From: Zopfochytrium polystomum
Taxonomy: Eukaryota; Chytridiomycota; Chytridiomycetes; Chytridiales; Chytridiaceae
Reading direction: 5' to 3'
Length of the DNA: 64,000 nucleotides
Assembly: GCA_025765615.1 (NCBI GenBank)
Contig: JAIVFJ010000038.1
Coordinates: 338,662-402,661 of the forward strand
Position numbers and translations under genes: made by a program. The notes under the pieces are model-generated. The model made no database searches and was not told where the DNA came from. It saw only the letters and a program-made list of their open reading frames with translations. Shown in pieces: positions 34,948-46,335 of the stretch (within the stretch, counting starts at the first letter, position 1; each line of letters starts with the position of its first letter).

Positions 34948-35750
34948 CTACTCTGCCTCGTTAAAGAATCAGCAGAATGTTTCCAAGCCAAAACCACAAA
35001 ATTTCTGGTCAGATTACAAAAGTTGAGGGCAATCTCTGAAGCTTCCAGATCCTGGTTATGCTGCATGAATGAATGAGGCATTCAAAGAACATAGCTGTTC
35101 TGGAGTGACTCTATTAAGAGCTGTTTGAAATCTAGAATCAGTTAGATTTGGTTCAGCTAAGGAAGAATCTTTGATGAGAATGGAACTTCAGTAATCTTGC
35201 AAGGTTGAGCTTGTTTATAGTTTGCTCTGAAAAAGTGTTTGTGTAGAGTGTCCAATAAAGATAAACGTTGATACTCCTTGGAATGAGCCAAAAGTTATTT
35301 TCAAGGAACATTGTGTTTTGTCAGAGAAGTTGGTTAGGATTATTCATCAGAGTGATGCAATTGAGGTGAAGACTCAGGTATGGCAGTGGAATTTCCTGTG
35401 CTGTGGGACCCGGTGTAGTGTGTTAGTATGTCTGTGTATAAAAGCTGAAGCAGTCAATATGTGTGAGTTAGGGTCCCTAGCCAGGGTCAATTAAGCCAAG
35501 CAATAACAGTGTATTCCATAGTTTGACTCCTGAGTCCAGATTCATTTGGCTAAAATGGATAGAGCGTTTTCCCAAGCCAGCAGCCTGGCACCAAGAAGAC
35601 CATGCCAAGTTGGTGCCAATCCATGCTGAGACCACTTTGCAACTCTGTGCTGATGATCATCGTTCACTAATTTGGCAATACAGTGCTGATGATCATCTTT
35701 CACTTATCCCTAGCATCCTCCCCCTAAGTGGAAGATGATGTTTTATGTTG

Positions 35751-35815
35751 CACTGGCAAAACGGTTAGAGGATGGTTAAACTACTCAACCAATCCTGGTT
35801 CAATCACTGAATGGA
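35751..35815 (+). repeat. tRNA-like (SINE-like) stretch
   Basis: Shows a pol III A-box-like tggcaaaacggttagag and, about 35 nt on, a B-box-like ggttcaatcac. No full cloverleaf is convincing, so a tRNA-derived repeat is more likely than a tRNA gene. Confidence 0.35.
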
Positions 35816-35999
35816 CAGCAAATTGTCTTTGGCTGAAGTTATGTGAGCAAAGATAAAGAGAGGCTTAGCTTGATGTAACAGAGTCCAAGGCCAAGAGGAA
35901 ATTGCACAAGGTTGCCATGGTTGTGAGAGTTGGCACTTGCATAACTATTGGTCATCCCAATCGCTAATATGTTTGATGGTGAGAGTTTCAGTGTGGTTG

Positions 36000-36090
36000 A
36001 AAACACTCTGATCTCAAAAGGTGGCCATGTCAATGATAATTGTATCAGGGAATCCAGAAATTGAACCGCCGACTACATGGGTCGATAGGC
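36000..36090 (-). repeat. tRNA-like (SINE-like) stretch
   Basis: On the minus strand a B-box-like ggttcaatttc follows a stem-like cggcggttcaa context, with atggtgttttgctcgcc upstream resembling a D-arm and A box. Degenerate, so probably tRNA-derived. Confidence 0.35.
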
Positions 36091-36239
36091 GAGCAAAACA
36101 CCATATCATCAAATCTGAATTTGTTATGCCCTGTTGAAAATGAGTAAGTATTATTAAAAGGGCACAGGGGCAGTTGTTAGTGGTGCAGGTCTCCAAAAAC
36201 TGAAATGCCTGTGTTGATGTTCATGGAATGATGAATCAT

Positions 36240-37241
36240 TACTGACAGGAGACTGCATGGCTGAATGTTGAGAGGGTAAAGGCAGTTACTTTGATGCATG
36301 AGTAGAGCAAAACACTTAGCAGATTGATTATTAGTTGATGGAGCAAGTTGGTTTTTGAGGATCTCTGCTGTTTCTTCATCAATTGATATGAAGAAGCAGA
36401 TAACCAGGATAGTAACAGTTGGTGTGGTGATTTCTGGTGCAGTAGTAGTTGAGCCTTTGTCACTTTGATTGGCCAACTAGATGAGTTGCTTATCATAGTT
36501 GTTTTGTCAAACAGGTTTTTGAAGAGTGAGATTAGTTTGGCTAAACTTGTTATCTGAGGAGCTGGGTTGCCAACAACAAGGAAAACTTTTCCTTTCCCCA
36601 TATCCAACAGGCTTTGGCCCAGTGAGCCAACAAAGATTGGAACAACTTGTTGGAAAGGGCGAATATGATGGAGAAGTTCTCCAGCTGCTGACTTTGCAAA
36701 GCTGTCGACTCAATGGTACGCTTCAGTGAATCGGGTAATGAAGGCATCTGAGGCTTCAGTTGGTTCCATTTTGATGCATTCAAAGTTGTCAATGATCTCC
36801 TTTGCAAGTCCCTGGTCTGCTGTGCGGCAAATTATTCCCAATTCGCCAATCAATTCATAAGTGAAGTTTCGACCAGGTGTGATTTGGGTGAGGGCTCGAC
36901 AGATGTGGCGAGGAATGATTAGACAGCAATGTGCATTCTGGTTCTGTGCACCAGGAAACCAAGTTACTTTCTCTGGTCCACAAGACAGAGGCACCAATTG
37001 GAATCTCTGTCCTTGGAATGGTCCATCTCTGATGAGACAGGTTCCAGTGTCGCCGAGGTCTAGTGGATCAACTGCATTGTTCTGCTCTGCATTGATGTGA
37101 CTTGTGTCAATGCAGTGGCGTAAGTCGACATTTTTTGTTGGAGAGTTCTGCTGTAAGATCCTCCAACCAGTCACCGAAATTCTCTGGTCCCTCCAAGACG
37201 CAGAAGGACGTGGCAACATACTTGGTTGAGTCAGTAGTCAT
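36240..37241 (-). pseudogene. Copia gag-like fragment
   Basis: From an ATG at 37241 the frame reads MTTDSTKYVATS then LEGPENFGDWLEDL, a typical start for copia gag. The reading continues in another frame (36710..37219) that ends IDNFECIKMEPTEASDAF and ITRFTEAYH, which matches the gag retrotransposon core. At least one frameshift separates the two and no zinc knuckle is seen. Confidence 0.6.
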
Positions 37242-37843
37242 GTTGTTTTCTCAGGACGATTATGTGTGCCAAGTTTGAAGGGATTTCGTTGGATTTTGGG
37301 TGTGTTGTGAAGGTGGTGTTGCAGCAGATGAAAAGTTGGTTTGTTAGCTTGGTGTGTGTCAGGTAGGGGGGTGGTCGTTGTCTCCAATTGGGGACAAAAA
37401 ATCAAAAATTAATGGTGAGGGTTGGAGGTAATCTGGTGACCCTGAATGGAAAAAGTGGGCGCTTATCACAAAAGAGAGTGATTTTGGGATGCCGCTGGTG
37501 ACAGTCGTGTAGTCCAGAAGCAGGCCTTTCCAAAGATAGCTTGGGATCGGCTGGGGGAGGTCTGGAAGGCGAGCAAATTGAGGTTGAAGTTGGAAATGTG
37601 GGCGACGACTTTGGAGGCGGTGGATATGACGTAGGAGCGTCCGATCCGAGATCAGGTGGGTTCGTTGGAAAGAGGAGATCAAGAGCTTTCCGATTGTAGT
37701 AACGAAATCGCTGTACGATGTCTGTAGCGCCCGTGATTGCTCCACGAAGTTGGCAGATCTGAAAAGCGTACAACCCTTCTACTGATTGGATTTTGTTGAA
37801 ACCAAGGGGGAAGTGATTGGGATGTATGTGTAACAGTTTTGTA

Positions 37844-38072
37844 TGAAAGAATTTGCTATGGTGGCTGATTGATGGGTTGGGCTGCTGTGGTGTACACTAC
37901 TGAAGGTGGTGGTGGTGGGAGGTTGATCTTGGCTTCTGTCAGTCTTGTGTTTGTCTTTATACAAAACTGTTACAAGGACCATCACTTGCAAAATGCTGCA
38001 AGTCATCCTTGCAGAGCAGTATCAGGTCAAAGCTCCTGCACACTGCTTACACCAAAAGACCCAAAACTAACA
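37844..38072 (-). repeat. Copia 5' LTR (229 bp)
   Basis: Partner of 31823..32051. Followed on the outside by the second copy of the TCTGG target duplication. Confidence 0.95.
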
Positions 38073-41000
38073 TCTGGCTTCCCTGTCACTCCCTGAGTCT
38101 CCTTATTCAGCCACCTGTTCCTCGATTCCCTAAACCCCTTGTTGCGCACTGGGTCCCAGTGCGCATGCAGGGCTTCCCTAGCTTGCTGCCGCACCTGCGC
38201 CATCTGCACGCGAGACCTAAGATCCGCCCTCCTATCATCCACTGTCCCTGCTTCCATCAAATAATCCGCCTCCTGATCTGCTGTGGTCTCTGAAGCATCC
38301 ACAAAGTCTCTCATTCCAGCGCATTCCACTCGAATCTTTGCAATCAGCCTAGCAAGCTTCATCCCCAGTTTCTTTGAAGCAACCCTCGTCTCCTGAGGGA
38401 TCTTATCTGCATCATTGGCTGTGTATGGTGCCCAAAAAGTCAGAGTCTGCAGCAGCAGATCCAGCACTGTGATGTTTCTCCTCGCCTGCTCCAGGCTTGG
38501 GACGCACTCAGGGTGGTCCGCCTCCAGGAGGCGGCGCACACCTGAACACTCCAAGGCATGGTTCCTGTCCAGCTCAGCATCACACTTCTTGCACTGCTGG
38601 TGATAGGCCACACGACCTCCCATCCAAGCCACAAGGCATCTCAACCACCTCCTGTTAAACATTGCACCAGAACGAACCACCTGGCAGGGCCCCCGGTGAG
38701 GGGGGACCACCAGAGGTGCTACCACTCCAGTCAAGTTGGCCTTTTCCTTATACTTCTCCAGTGACACAGTGTGCATCTTCTGCATAGCGACAGCATCAAT
38801 GTTCTTGGGCTCAGATCTGTTAACTTCAAGGTCATACGGATAAGTCCTGTGTCTGACAAACGGAATCTGTGCCAAGGCCTTCCGTGGCACTGACCCAAAA
38901 TATAGATCCACATCTGGTGTGAACAGAGTGAGCCTGGTGAGGGATCCTGCAGGAGCCCGCCGCCCCCGCTCCGCCATGTGCCTGTACATGTGTGCAGTGG
39001 TGTTTCTCTGGTCCTGAGTGTGGTGCAGTCTGTAGAAATATCTCGCGTTCAACATCTTGTTGCGTGCAACCATAGGCACCACTCCAAAAATCAGATGCAT
39101 TGCCACAGTGCTGGATGTTTTCCCAAAAGACAGAGCCTGGCGCAAACACATGTCCTGGACCTTCTGGGCCGGGGCCAAGAAGGCCTCTGAATTTGGCCTC
39201 AGTGCAAACCCATACTCCAGCATGGGTCGCAGGAAACACATGTATACCCTGTACGCATTCACAGGCCGGAATCCCCAGCCATTGAACCCTCGAGATTTCA
39301 GAAACTGAAGCATCTTCTCAGTCTTCTTCACCCTCATCTGCAGAGACGTCTCAAAGTCAATACCGTTGCAATCACGCACAAGTCCCAACTGCAGTGTAGT
39401 CTTCTCCTGGGTGAGCACCACCCCATTCATCTGCAATCTCAAGTTTCGTGTCTTGGAAACAACAACACATTTCTGTGCTGCAAAGGTCATGCCCCGCCTC
39501 TGGGACCAGTTGTGGACTTCATCAAGCATCTTCTGAAGGACAGCCTTGTTCCTTGCAAACACTGCAGAGTCATCAGCAAACAGCAGAGAGTTGATCTTCA
39601 ATCCACCATATTCCAACTGGCTGTGGGGCACCCTGGAGAGTGCCTCAGGCAGCGAGTTGATGGCAACATTGAACAGCATTGGGGACAGCACAGTTCCCTG
39701 TAGAAACCCCCGCGTCACTGGAATCTGATCAGACTTCTGGCCCATGACCAGAAGCTGGCACGCATTAAAGTCAAACAAGGATCTGAGAATCGGCAGCAGC
39801 TGGTTCCTGGTGAACTCAGGACTCTTGTCATTCTTGGCATTCCAGATGGACTCCCACACGTAGTTCCTGTTTGTGCAATCATAGGCAGCCTTGATGTCCA
39901 AATACACCACAGTCAGATCAGGGTACTGTTGCTGAAGCTCATGCAGAGTGAATGCCTGGTCCATGGTGGACCTGTGGCGCCTGAAACCACCCTGTGAGGG
40001 GTGGATCATTCCTTCAACCACTCTTTCCACTTGCGGGGCCAACACCCGCTCATACACCAGCCTCAACCTTGAGCACAGAGAGATTGGCCTGTAGTTTGCC
40101 ACATCAGTGTTCACCCCCTTGTTCTTGTACACAAGGGCAACATTCGCGATCCCCCAGAGTGTGGGAACCACCTGGAGGGCTGCAAGCAGCTGAAAGAATC
40201 TCTGCAACACAGGAGCCACCACATGTGGGGCAATGCACACCAGTTCGCCAAACAGGGCATCCTCCCCTGGGGCTTTGCCCCGGGGTGCAATCTTGCAGGC
40301 TTCTTCTACAGCATTCTTCTTGATCCAGGCAACTTCAGAAAGCTTCAGAGGCACCATGAGTCGTTCAGCACTGCAGGCAGCTAACACATTCTGGTTGACG
40401 GCATCAGTACCAGTTGGCTCATGGCCAATGGTTCCCCTAAAGTGATCAGCATAATCTGGAAGTTTCTGAGGGTCAAGGGCACAGTGAGTGCGCTCCACTC
40501 TGGATTTCTGACACTTGATTCTCTTGGCTTCAGCAGCAAAGTCCTTGACAGCTAAGTCCTGCACAGCAGAGTACACCCTCTTCCTGTAGCGTTTGATGGC
40601 CACCTTTGTCAGCCTGTTCCACTGCCTGAACTTTGCCCAGGCGTCCTTCTGCCCGACAGGATCAGCATCAGGGTGGGCTTCAGCCTCCATGCGGGACAAG
40701 TCCCGCCGGCGCTTCAGCTCCTCCAAATGCTTCTCCTCGACATCAGGGCCGCCTGCACCACCCCTAAACTTGGTCTTCCCAGCCACTTGGACTCCAGTGT
40801 CCACAAGCCACTTCACCACCAACTGAGATACAGAGTCTGCACAGGCACGTCTGCGCTCAAAAGACCACTCCTCCTGGGCTACAGCAGCCGCATTCACAGT
40901 CTTCCACGCTGAGTGAATCTCTTGTCTCAAGGGCTTCCTGGTCTCTGCAAGTTTCTTCTCATACTGGACTTGTCTCAGCATCAGCCTGCGCACATTCAGC

Positions 41001-41210
41001 CTCTCAAAGGGTGGCTTCATGGTCAAGTGTGTTCGAAGCTCAAAGGTGAGCATCCTGTGGTCTGTGAAAGGCAAGTGTTCCTCAGGTGCGTCATGGACAA
41101 CCAAGTTATGCACAGCTCCAAGTCCAGCTCGATTCACAAGGAGCAAGTCAGTGACTCCCCTGCCTGCAGGGCCAGCAATTCTAGGTGAGAAGGTGGTCCA
41201 TTGGCCTCGA
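38073..41210 (-). pseudogene. LINE B ORF2, 5'-truncated, RT intact
   Basis: One open frame covers about 1045 residues: the end of the endonuclease domain (HLPFTDHRML), the complete reverse transcriptase (VYLDIKAAYDCT, FLQGTVLSPMLFN, SLLFADDSAVFA), thumb and connection region absent from copy A (QKMLDEVHNWSQRRGM, PMLEYGFALRP), and the C-terminal Cys/His motif CKKCDAELDRNHALEC. The final codons lie beyond the copia insertion at 31822 and below. The lack of stops suggests a young copy. The start is missing, so it is not functional by itself. Confidence 0.88.
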
Positions 41211-42122
41211 ACTAACCCTAACTTTTCAACGGGATTTATTCGCTCCAACCCGCCCCCGAGGGAGAGGGTGAGGAATCTGCAACTTTGAAAGTTAAAAAGT
41301 GCGTACATATGAAATAGGAGAAACATGTCCAGAGGCAAGAAAGAGGTGCCAAGTAGCAAGTCAAAAAGCCCAAGAGAAACAAAGAGCGGCAACGAGGTTG
41401 AAAGTGAAAGAGGGGAGGATCCACAGAGGTGAAATGAAATTTAACAACAAGAAAACAAAATAGATAACAAATGAGGTTTGAAGGACTGCACCTGAAACAC
41501 CGCTCAAACTGTCACCCAGGTCCAGCCTCCTCCTCCGAATCAGAGCCCACATGCCCATTGCCGTCCACTGTCCCTCAACGCCCTCAGTTTCCTTCTTCTT
41601 CCACTTCTACCTTGACTCCTGCCACTGTTTGTTCCGTACTGGATCATAGGTGGTGATGATGGCCCACCTTGCAAGCTTGCGCACCCTGGCTGCTGCCATC
41701 CGTTCCTGAATGCTCATATCCTGTCGGTCCACACGACCTGCCTCCACCACGACCTCTGCCTCCTCTGCTGCCGTTGTCTCTGAAGCATCAGTGAAATTCG
41801 CAAGTCCTCCACACTCAATGCGCATCTGCATGATCATTCTGGCCAGCTTCATTCCCATCTTCTTGGAGGCAATGCGAGTCTCCTTAGAGATCTTGTCCTC
41901 AGCTTTGGCACTGTAGGGGGCCCAAAAGACCAGTGACCTTAGGCCCAAATCCACTGCTGAAATGTTCAAATCCTGTTGCTCTGCAGTGGGAATCAACTCA
42001 GGATGCAGCCTCTCCAGCCTGTCCTTAACACCTGAACACTCCAAAACGTGCCTCCAAGTGCATTTCTCTGCACAGCCAGCCCTTGCACAGGGTTGGTGAA
42101 ATGCTACCATCCCAGAAGACAT
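41211..42122 (-). mobile_element. LINE copy C, 5'-truncated, divergent
   Basis: The 3' end starts actaaccctaacttttcaa on the plus strand like copies A and B, followed by a UTR with insertions and substitutions relative to them. Only the C-terminal coding part is left. It is a clearly older or different subfamily member. Its broken 5' end meets the inverted-repeat arm at about 42119-42122. Confidence 0.85.
41607..42122 (-). pseudogene. LINE C ORF2 C-terminal fragment
   Basis: 171 residues parallel to the C-terminus of copies A and B: HVLECSGVKDRLERLHPELI, LVFWAPYSAKAEDKISKETR, IASKKMGMKLARMIMQMRIE, FTDASETTAAEEAEVVVEAG and YDPVRNKQWQESR. Identity to copy B is moderate, so the subfamilies diverged well before these insertions. 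Confidence 0.85.
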
Positions 42123-43158
42123 CAGGCTAAGTCTTTGTTCCCTTTGCTTGCACTAACACTCTTCTACTAGCATAAATTCCACAACATCATATGGAGACTA
42201 AAGGCAAATCATCATCAAGCATCCAAACTCTGTGGAAACATCTGGCTATACTAACTCTCACAAATGCTTTCTACCACTAACTTTGTCTCCATCTTTATTC
42301 TCCACTCTAGACCAACAAAAACAATAATCAACCACCTCATAGTCAAACAGTCACAATTACCACATCATCAAACTATTCAATATGCAGCAGTCTCAGCAAA
42401 ATTCAGGAAAATCTTCAACCATTCATTACTGCAGATCAGCTTCAGAAACAACACCAACATCACCACTTTGCTCCATTCAGTCACCAGTCACCTTGAACCA
42501 TCTTTGAACCTGAATTTTGCCAGTTGAACAAGTTGAATTGGAATTGCTTTCAGTTTTCTGCTGTCTCAACAAAGTCAGACAAAGCATCAACCATTCCCCA
42601 CAGCAGAGTCACTCCAGAAAACAACAACTTCCTCCATTCGGTCAGCATTCAGCTTCAGCAATCAGAATTGGAAGAAGTCAAACTGGAATTGGTAAAACGT
42701 ATCAACCACATGGTAATCCACAGCGAAAGTGAATCGGATAACGGTGTACAGCTCTGGTGTTGGAGGTGACGGCACGACAGGTTGGATTCCGTGCTACTGC
42801 AATTAACGTCACCCCCAGTGGGCCTTACTGGGAGCACTATAGGCATGACTGTGGAAGGCTGGACCGATGTGGCAGACCAGCAATGTGAAATCAACTGAAG
42901 GCCCATGAACACCGAAGTCCCAGCTTGTAGGCTAGTGTGGTCTGGACCTGTGTCAGAGGAGGTGGAGTCCTGAGCAGGGAGCCCATTCCGCAAGGAGTAC
43001 CAACCAGGAGACAGTTATTCTTCTGATGTGCCCAGGCGAGACACAGGGGAAAGCGTTGAGGGCAAGCTGTGTATGGGGGAGTGGTCGCCTCGCCTCATAG
43101 GGTACTGGGGGGAGCCCAGACCAGCATCGCGCAGAAGGCTCACCTGTGCAGAGTTTTC
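42119..43158 (-). repeat. 1-kb inverted repeat, right arm
   Basis: Reverse complement of 33921..34947, differing by scattered substitutions and small indels. It lies outside the copia element, so the repeat is a family of its own and not part of the LTR element by definition. Confidence 0.88.
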
Positions 43159-43466
43159 CGTTGAGATTCGACCCACGGGGTACACTACGCCTGTTACTGA
43201 TGATCCCTTTGAGAACTCCATCCAATCACATTGGATGGGGTGTTTGAAGGGCTCAGTAGATTCAATACTTGAATGGGGTGCTTGGAAGGGCTAATCTGTT
43301 CTCAATAAAAAGAGATAGGCAAAGGCGGCTGTTGTTCTAGCTTTGTTCATCCTACCAGTAGGAACAATGCAATTAGAACATGCACAAAAACGCTCAAACT
43401 ACGCACTCTGCACATGTAACACAGCACAGCAAGCATGCAGAAGCAGTGTACCACTGCCCCATGCTC

Positions 43467-43535
43467 TGGAATTCCGCTCTCTGCACCGGAATTCCGCTCT
43501 ATGCATCGGAATTCCGCTCCCTGATCCGGAATTCC
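43467..43535. repeat. Short tandem repeat, ggaattcc units
   Basis: Four units of about 21 bp with core ggaattccgctc (EcoRI site in each). Confidence 0.85.
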
Positions 43536-43776
43536 AGCTTTCCTGCTGTGCTGTGCGATCTGAGCAATGCAACAGGCATCTAGGAATCAGGGATTGCACC
43601 AATCACTGCATTTCTAAAAGTGAGATAAAAACTGAGCTCACCAGAGATTGCACCAATCATTGGATTTCTAAAAACAAGGAAAAAAGCGGCTTGTTTCCCA
43701 AACAAGCTTCCTGATTTGGAAACATCCAAACCAATTTACAAGCAGCTGTTTCTCAAACAAGCTGTAAATTGGTTCC

Positions 43777-44010
43777 TGGTGGTACTCAGCCCAGACAAAG
43801 TACTCAGCCCAGGGTGGTACTCAGCCCTGGCTTACTCAGTCCTGGCTGATACCTAGCCCTGGGTGGTGCTTAGCCCAGGCTGGTACTCAGCCCTGGGTGG
43901 TGCTCAGCCCAGGATGGTACTCAGCCCTGGTTGGTACTCAGCCCTGGGTGATGCCCAGCCCTGGGTGGTACTCAGCCCTGAATGGGTACTTAGCCCAGGC
44001 TGAGGGTTGG
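43777..44010. repeat. Minisatellite, ggtactcagccctgg-type units
   Basis: About a dozen imperfect units of 15-22 bp (tactcagccctgggtggt, tgcttagcccaggctgg and variants). Confidence 0.9.
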
Positions 44011-44343
44011 TGCTCAGCCTGTTTTATCTCATTTCTGTGGCCTGTTCTGTGCAGCCCACTGCTCCCTCTGTTTTCTGATGGCTCCAACCTGCAGGAGTAT
44101 AAAAGCAGCAACCTCTCACAGAGATCAAATAAGAAAAAGGAATCCAACCCCCTCCTTGCTGCTTTGACAGAATCCAGTGCAAAACAAGCCAATCTCTCTT
44201 CCTCCTTTTGCTCTCTCTTCCATCTCTGCCCACTCACTCCTCTCTCCTCTCTCCATCCTCTCACTCCTCTCCCTTTTCCATCATCACTGCTCTCTCTCTC
44301 TCTCTCTCTCTTCATCCCCACACACACCAAGTCCCTCCAGTCC

Positions 44344-44935
44344 TGGGTGGGATTTCATCACAAACACCACTTGCAGATCCTCATTCAAGTCCTTCAATAT
44401 ATCAATGGTACATGTGAGTATGGTTTGCTTTATTCCAACACTGGGTCTGGAATTTTCGGCAACTCTTATGCTGCTCATGGAGTTCATGCTGATGGGAAAT
44501 CACAACTCGGTTATTTCGTCTTGTTTGGAAATACCGATATCAGCTGGGCATCAACTCGCAGTCCTACTACAGTTATGCTTTCACCTCGGAAAGCAGAATA
44601 CGTTGCAGTCTCAGAACTAGGACAAGAACTGGAGGCCATCTCACAACAGCACACAGCACTGCTGCTCCCGTCCCCGACTCCTATTCCAATCTATACTGAC
44701 AACCAAGGCATTATCAATTTGAGCTCAAACGATCTCTACACTAATAGGTCAAAACATATTCTGGTTAAGTATCACTATATCAAGGAACTGGTTGATTGAC
44801 AAGTGATTCAATTGGAATGGATTCCCTGGTGGCAAGCAACCAGCAGATTATCTTACAAAATCATTACCAGCTGCTTCAGGTGCTCATCATCTTGGTCATA
44901 TTGGTCTTTGTCGTGTGCCTTAGTTTCTGTTTCCT
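44344..44935 (+). pseudogene. Copia RNase H fragment (second copy)
   Basis: Opposite in orientation to the nested copia element and related to its C-terminus: ILIQVLQYINGTCEYGLLYS, AAHGVHADGKSQLGYFVLFG, VMLSPRKAEYVAVSELG, IYTDNQGIINLSSNDLYTN, SKHILVKYHYIKELVD. A TGA at 44797-44799 interrupts it. The following residues read on in the same frame and then in a shifted frame toward PADYLTKSL. Truncated at both sides. Confidence 0.82.
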
Positions 44936-44989
44936 TTCTTTATTTGTATTGCATGCTCTTTCTCTTTTCTCTTTCTTGTCCGCTGCCCC

Positions 44990-46335
44990 CTTCTGCCAAC
45001 AACGTCAAAAACACTCTCACATCTCTTGCCTCAAACAAAGCCCCAGGCCCGTCCCAAATCTCCAGAGAGCTTCTCCTCGCAGCTGGTCCTGATGCTCTTG
45101 CATTCTTCTCCTCCCTCATCATTCGCTCTTTTCTCTTCCTTGACATCCCAGACTCTCGGGCATCTTCCTCCATCTTCCCCATACCCAAGAAAGCTGCATG
45201 GGGTGGTGACATCACTAACCTCCGTCCAATCAGCCTCTGCAAACTTGCTGCCAAAGTTGTTCAGTCCATCCGTCTTTCTCGTATCTCTTCCATTCTCTCT
45301 TCTCACAATGTGCTCCTTGGTCGCAACTTCTCTGCCCTCCCTGGCTCTTCTCCTGAGCCTCTCCACCTTGTACGCTACGCCCTTGACCTTGCCCATTCCA
45401 CTAAACAGCCCTTATACCTTCTCCTCAACGACATTAAGAAAGATTTTGACAGCGACCCTGTTGCTGGCCTCATTGCCTCCTGGGAACGTATTCACCTCCC
45501 CTCTTCTTATGTTCGCATGCGTGTCAATTCCCAATGTCGTTTTCGTTCCTCTGTCATCACAGCTTTTGGCCCATCCCCTTCCTTCCCCATTGGCACTATG
45601 ATTCAGCAAGGCTCCCTTGAGCGACCCCTTGATTGGCGTATCTTTTGAGACCCCGTTTTTTGCGTTCTTGATCGTTGTACCACCAGTTTCGTTTTCTCAG
45701 TTCCCACCCCTCGTAACTTTCCTGTTCAATTCTTCAACCCCCCCACCCCCTGTTTCTGTTACTGGTTTTGCCCTTGTCGACAACACCAACACCCTCTCCA
45801 GCACCTTGGAGGATCTGCAGCTTCAGGCCAACCTCCTCTTTGAGTACCAGTCACATAACAGCATTGAGTCTAACACCAAGAAAATCTTCATCTCCGTCGT
45901 CAACACCCCAGGATCAGCACCAACCACCATCAACTGGGGCACCACAGTCCTTCCCATCCACCCCCCAAACACCACCTTTCGACACCTAGGCAACTACTTC
46001 ACAGCAAACGGTATGAGCTCAGCAGCATGGCAGCAAATCCTTTCCACCACTACCAAATTTTCTCAACATTAGCAAACACAAAAAGATGGGTGACAAAACT
46101 GCTTCTTACCTCATCTGTAACGTCCTCCTCCCACATGTCCCCTTTTGTGGAAAACTGCCATTCTCCCCTGTACTTTCCTCAACAACCTCACCACACACTG
46201 TCGCAAAACTTTCAAAGGCCTGCTTGGCTACTTCACCTCCTTTCCCAATGCTCTCCTCCATCACCGCATGACCCAAAACCTCCCTGACTTTTACAACAAA
46301 TCCTGCTCTGACATGATTGTTGACTTCAACTCTTG
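44990..46335 (+). pseudogene. Reverse transcriptase fragment of another LINE
   Basis: Directly follows the copia fragment. Non-LTR RT blocks are seen: SNKAPGPSQISRELL, IFPIPKKAAWGGDITNLRP followed by ISLCKLAAKVV, YLLLNDIKKDFDS (catalytic-block equivalent) and GTMIQQGS. Past 45650 the frame shifts and the YxDD region is degraded (ALVDNTNTLSSTLEDLQLQA). It is unlike the A/B/C LINE family in sequence and represents a different clade. Confidence 0.78.

Larger units (their letters stand above)
33213..36239. other. Non-coding interior of the copia element
   Basis: About 3 kb where protease, integrase and reverse transcriptase would be expected, but no such domain is readable in any frame. It includes one arm of the 1-kb inverted repeat (33921-34947), several short open frames without family features and tRNA-like stretches (about 35751-35815 and 36000-36090). 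It may be replaced or foreign sequence carried by the element. Confidence 0.6.
31823..38072 (-). mobile_element. Ty1/copia LTR retrotransposon, nested
   Basis: 6250 bp with 229-bp LTRs at both ends that look identical base for base, LTRs beginning TG and ending CA on the minus strand, and a purine tract (aggggggagt on the minus strand) directly inside the 3' LTR. The target site TCTGG is duplicated at 31818..31822 and 38073..38077. The interior has gag-like and RNase H fragments but lacks recognisable protease, integrase and reverse transcriptase, so this copy is non-autonomous. Confidence 0.93.
31465..41210 (-). mobile_element. LINE copy B, split by a copia insertion
   Basis: Copy B occupies 31465..31822 (3' UTR and the last codons) and 38078..41210 (the rest). 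The two parts join when the copia element 31823..38072 and one copy of the 5-bp duplication are removed, matching copy A across the join. The element is 5'-truncated inside the endonuclease domain at 41210, where it meets the 3' end of copy C. Its 3' end again starts actaaccctaac on the plus strand. Confidence 0.9.

Noticed and set aside
43467..43535. CRISPR-like array
   Set aside because: Only four short adjacent units without unique spacers, in a eukaryotic repeat region.
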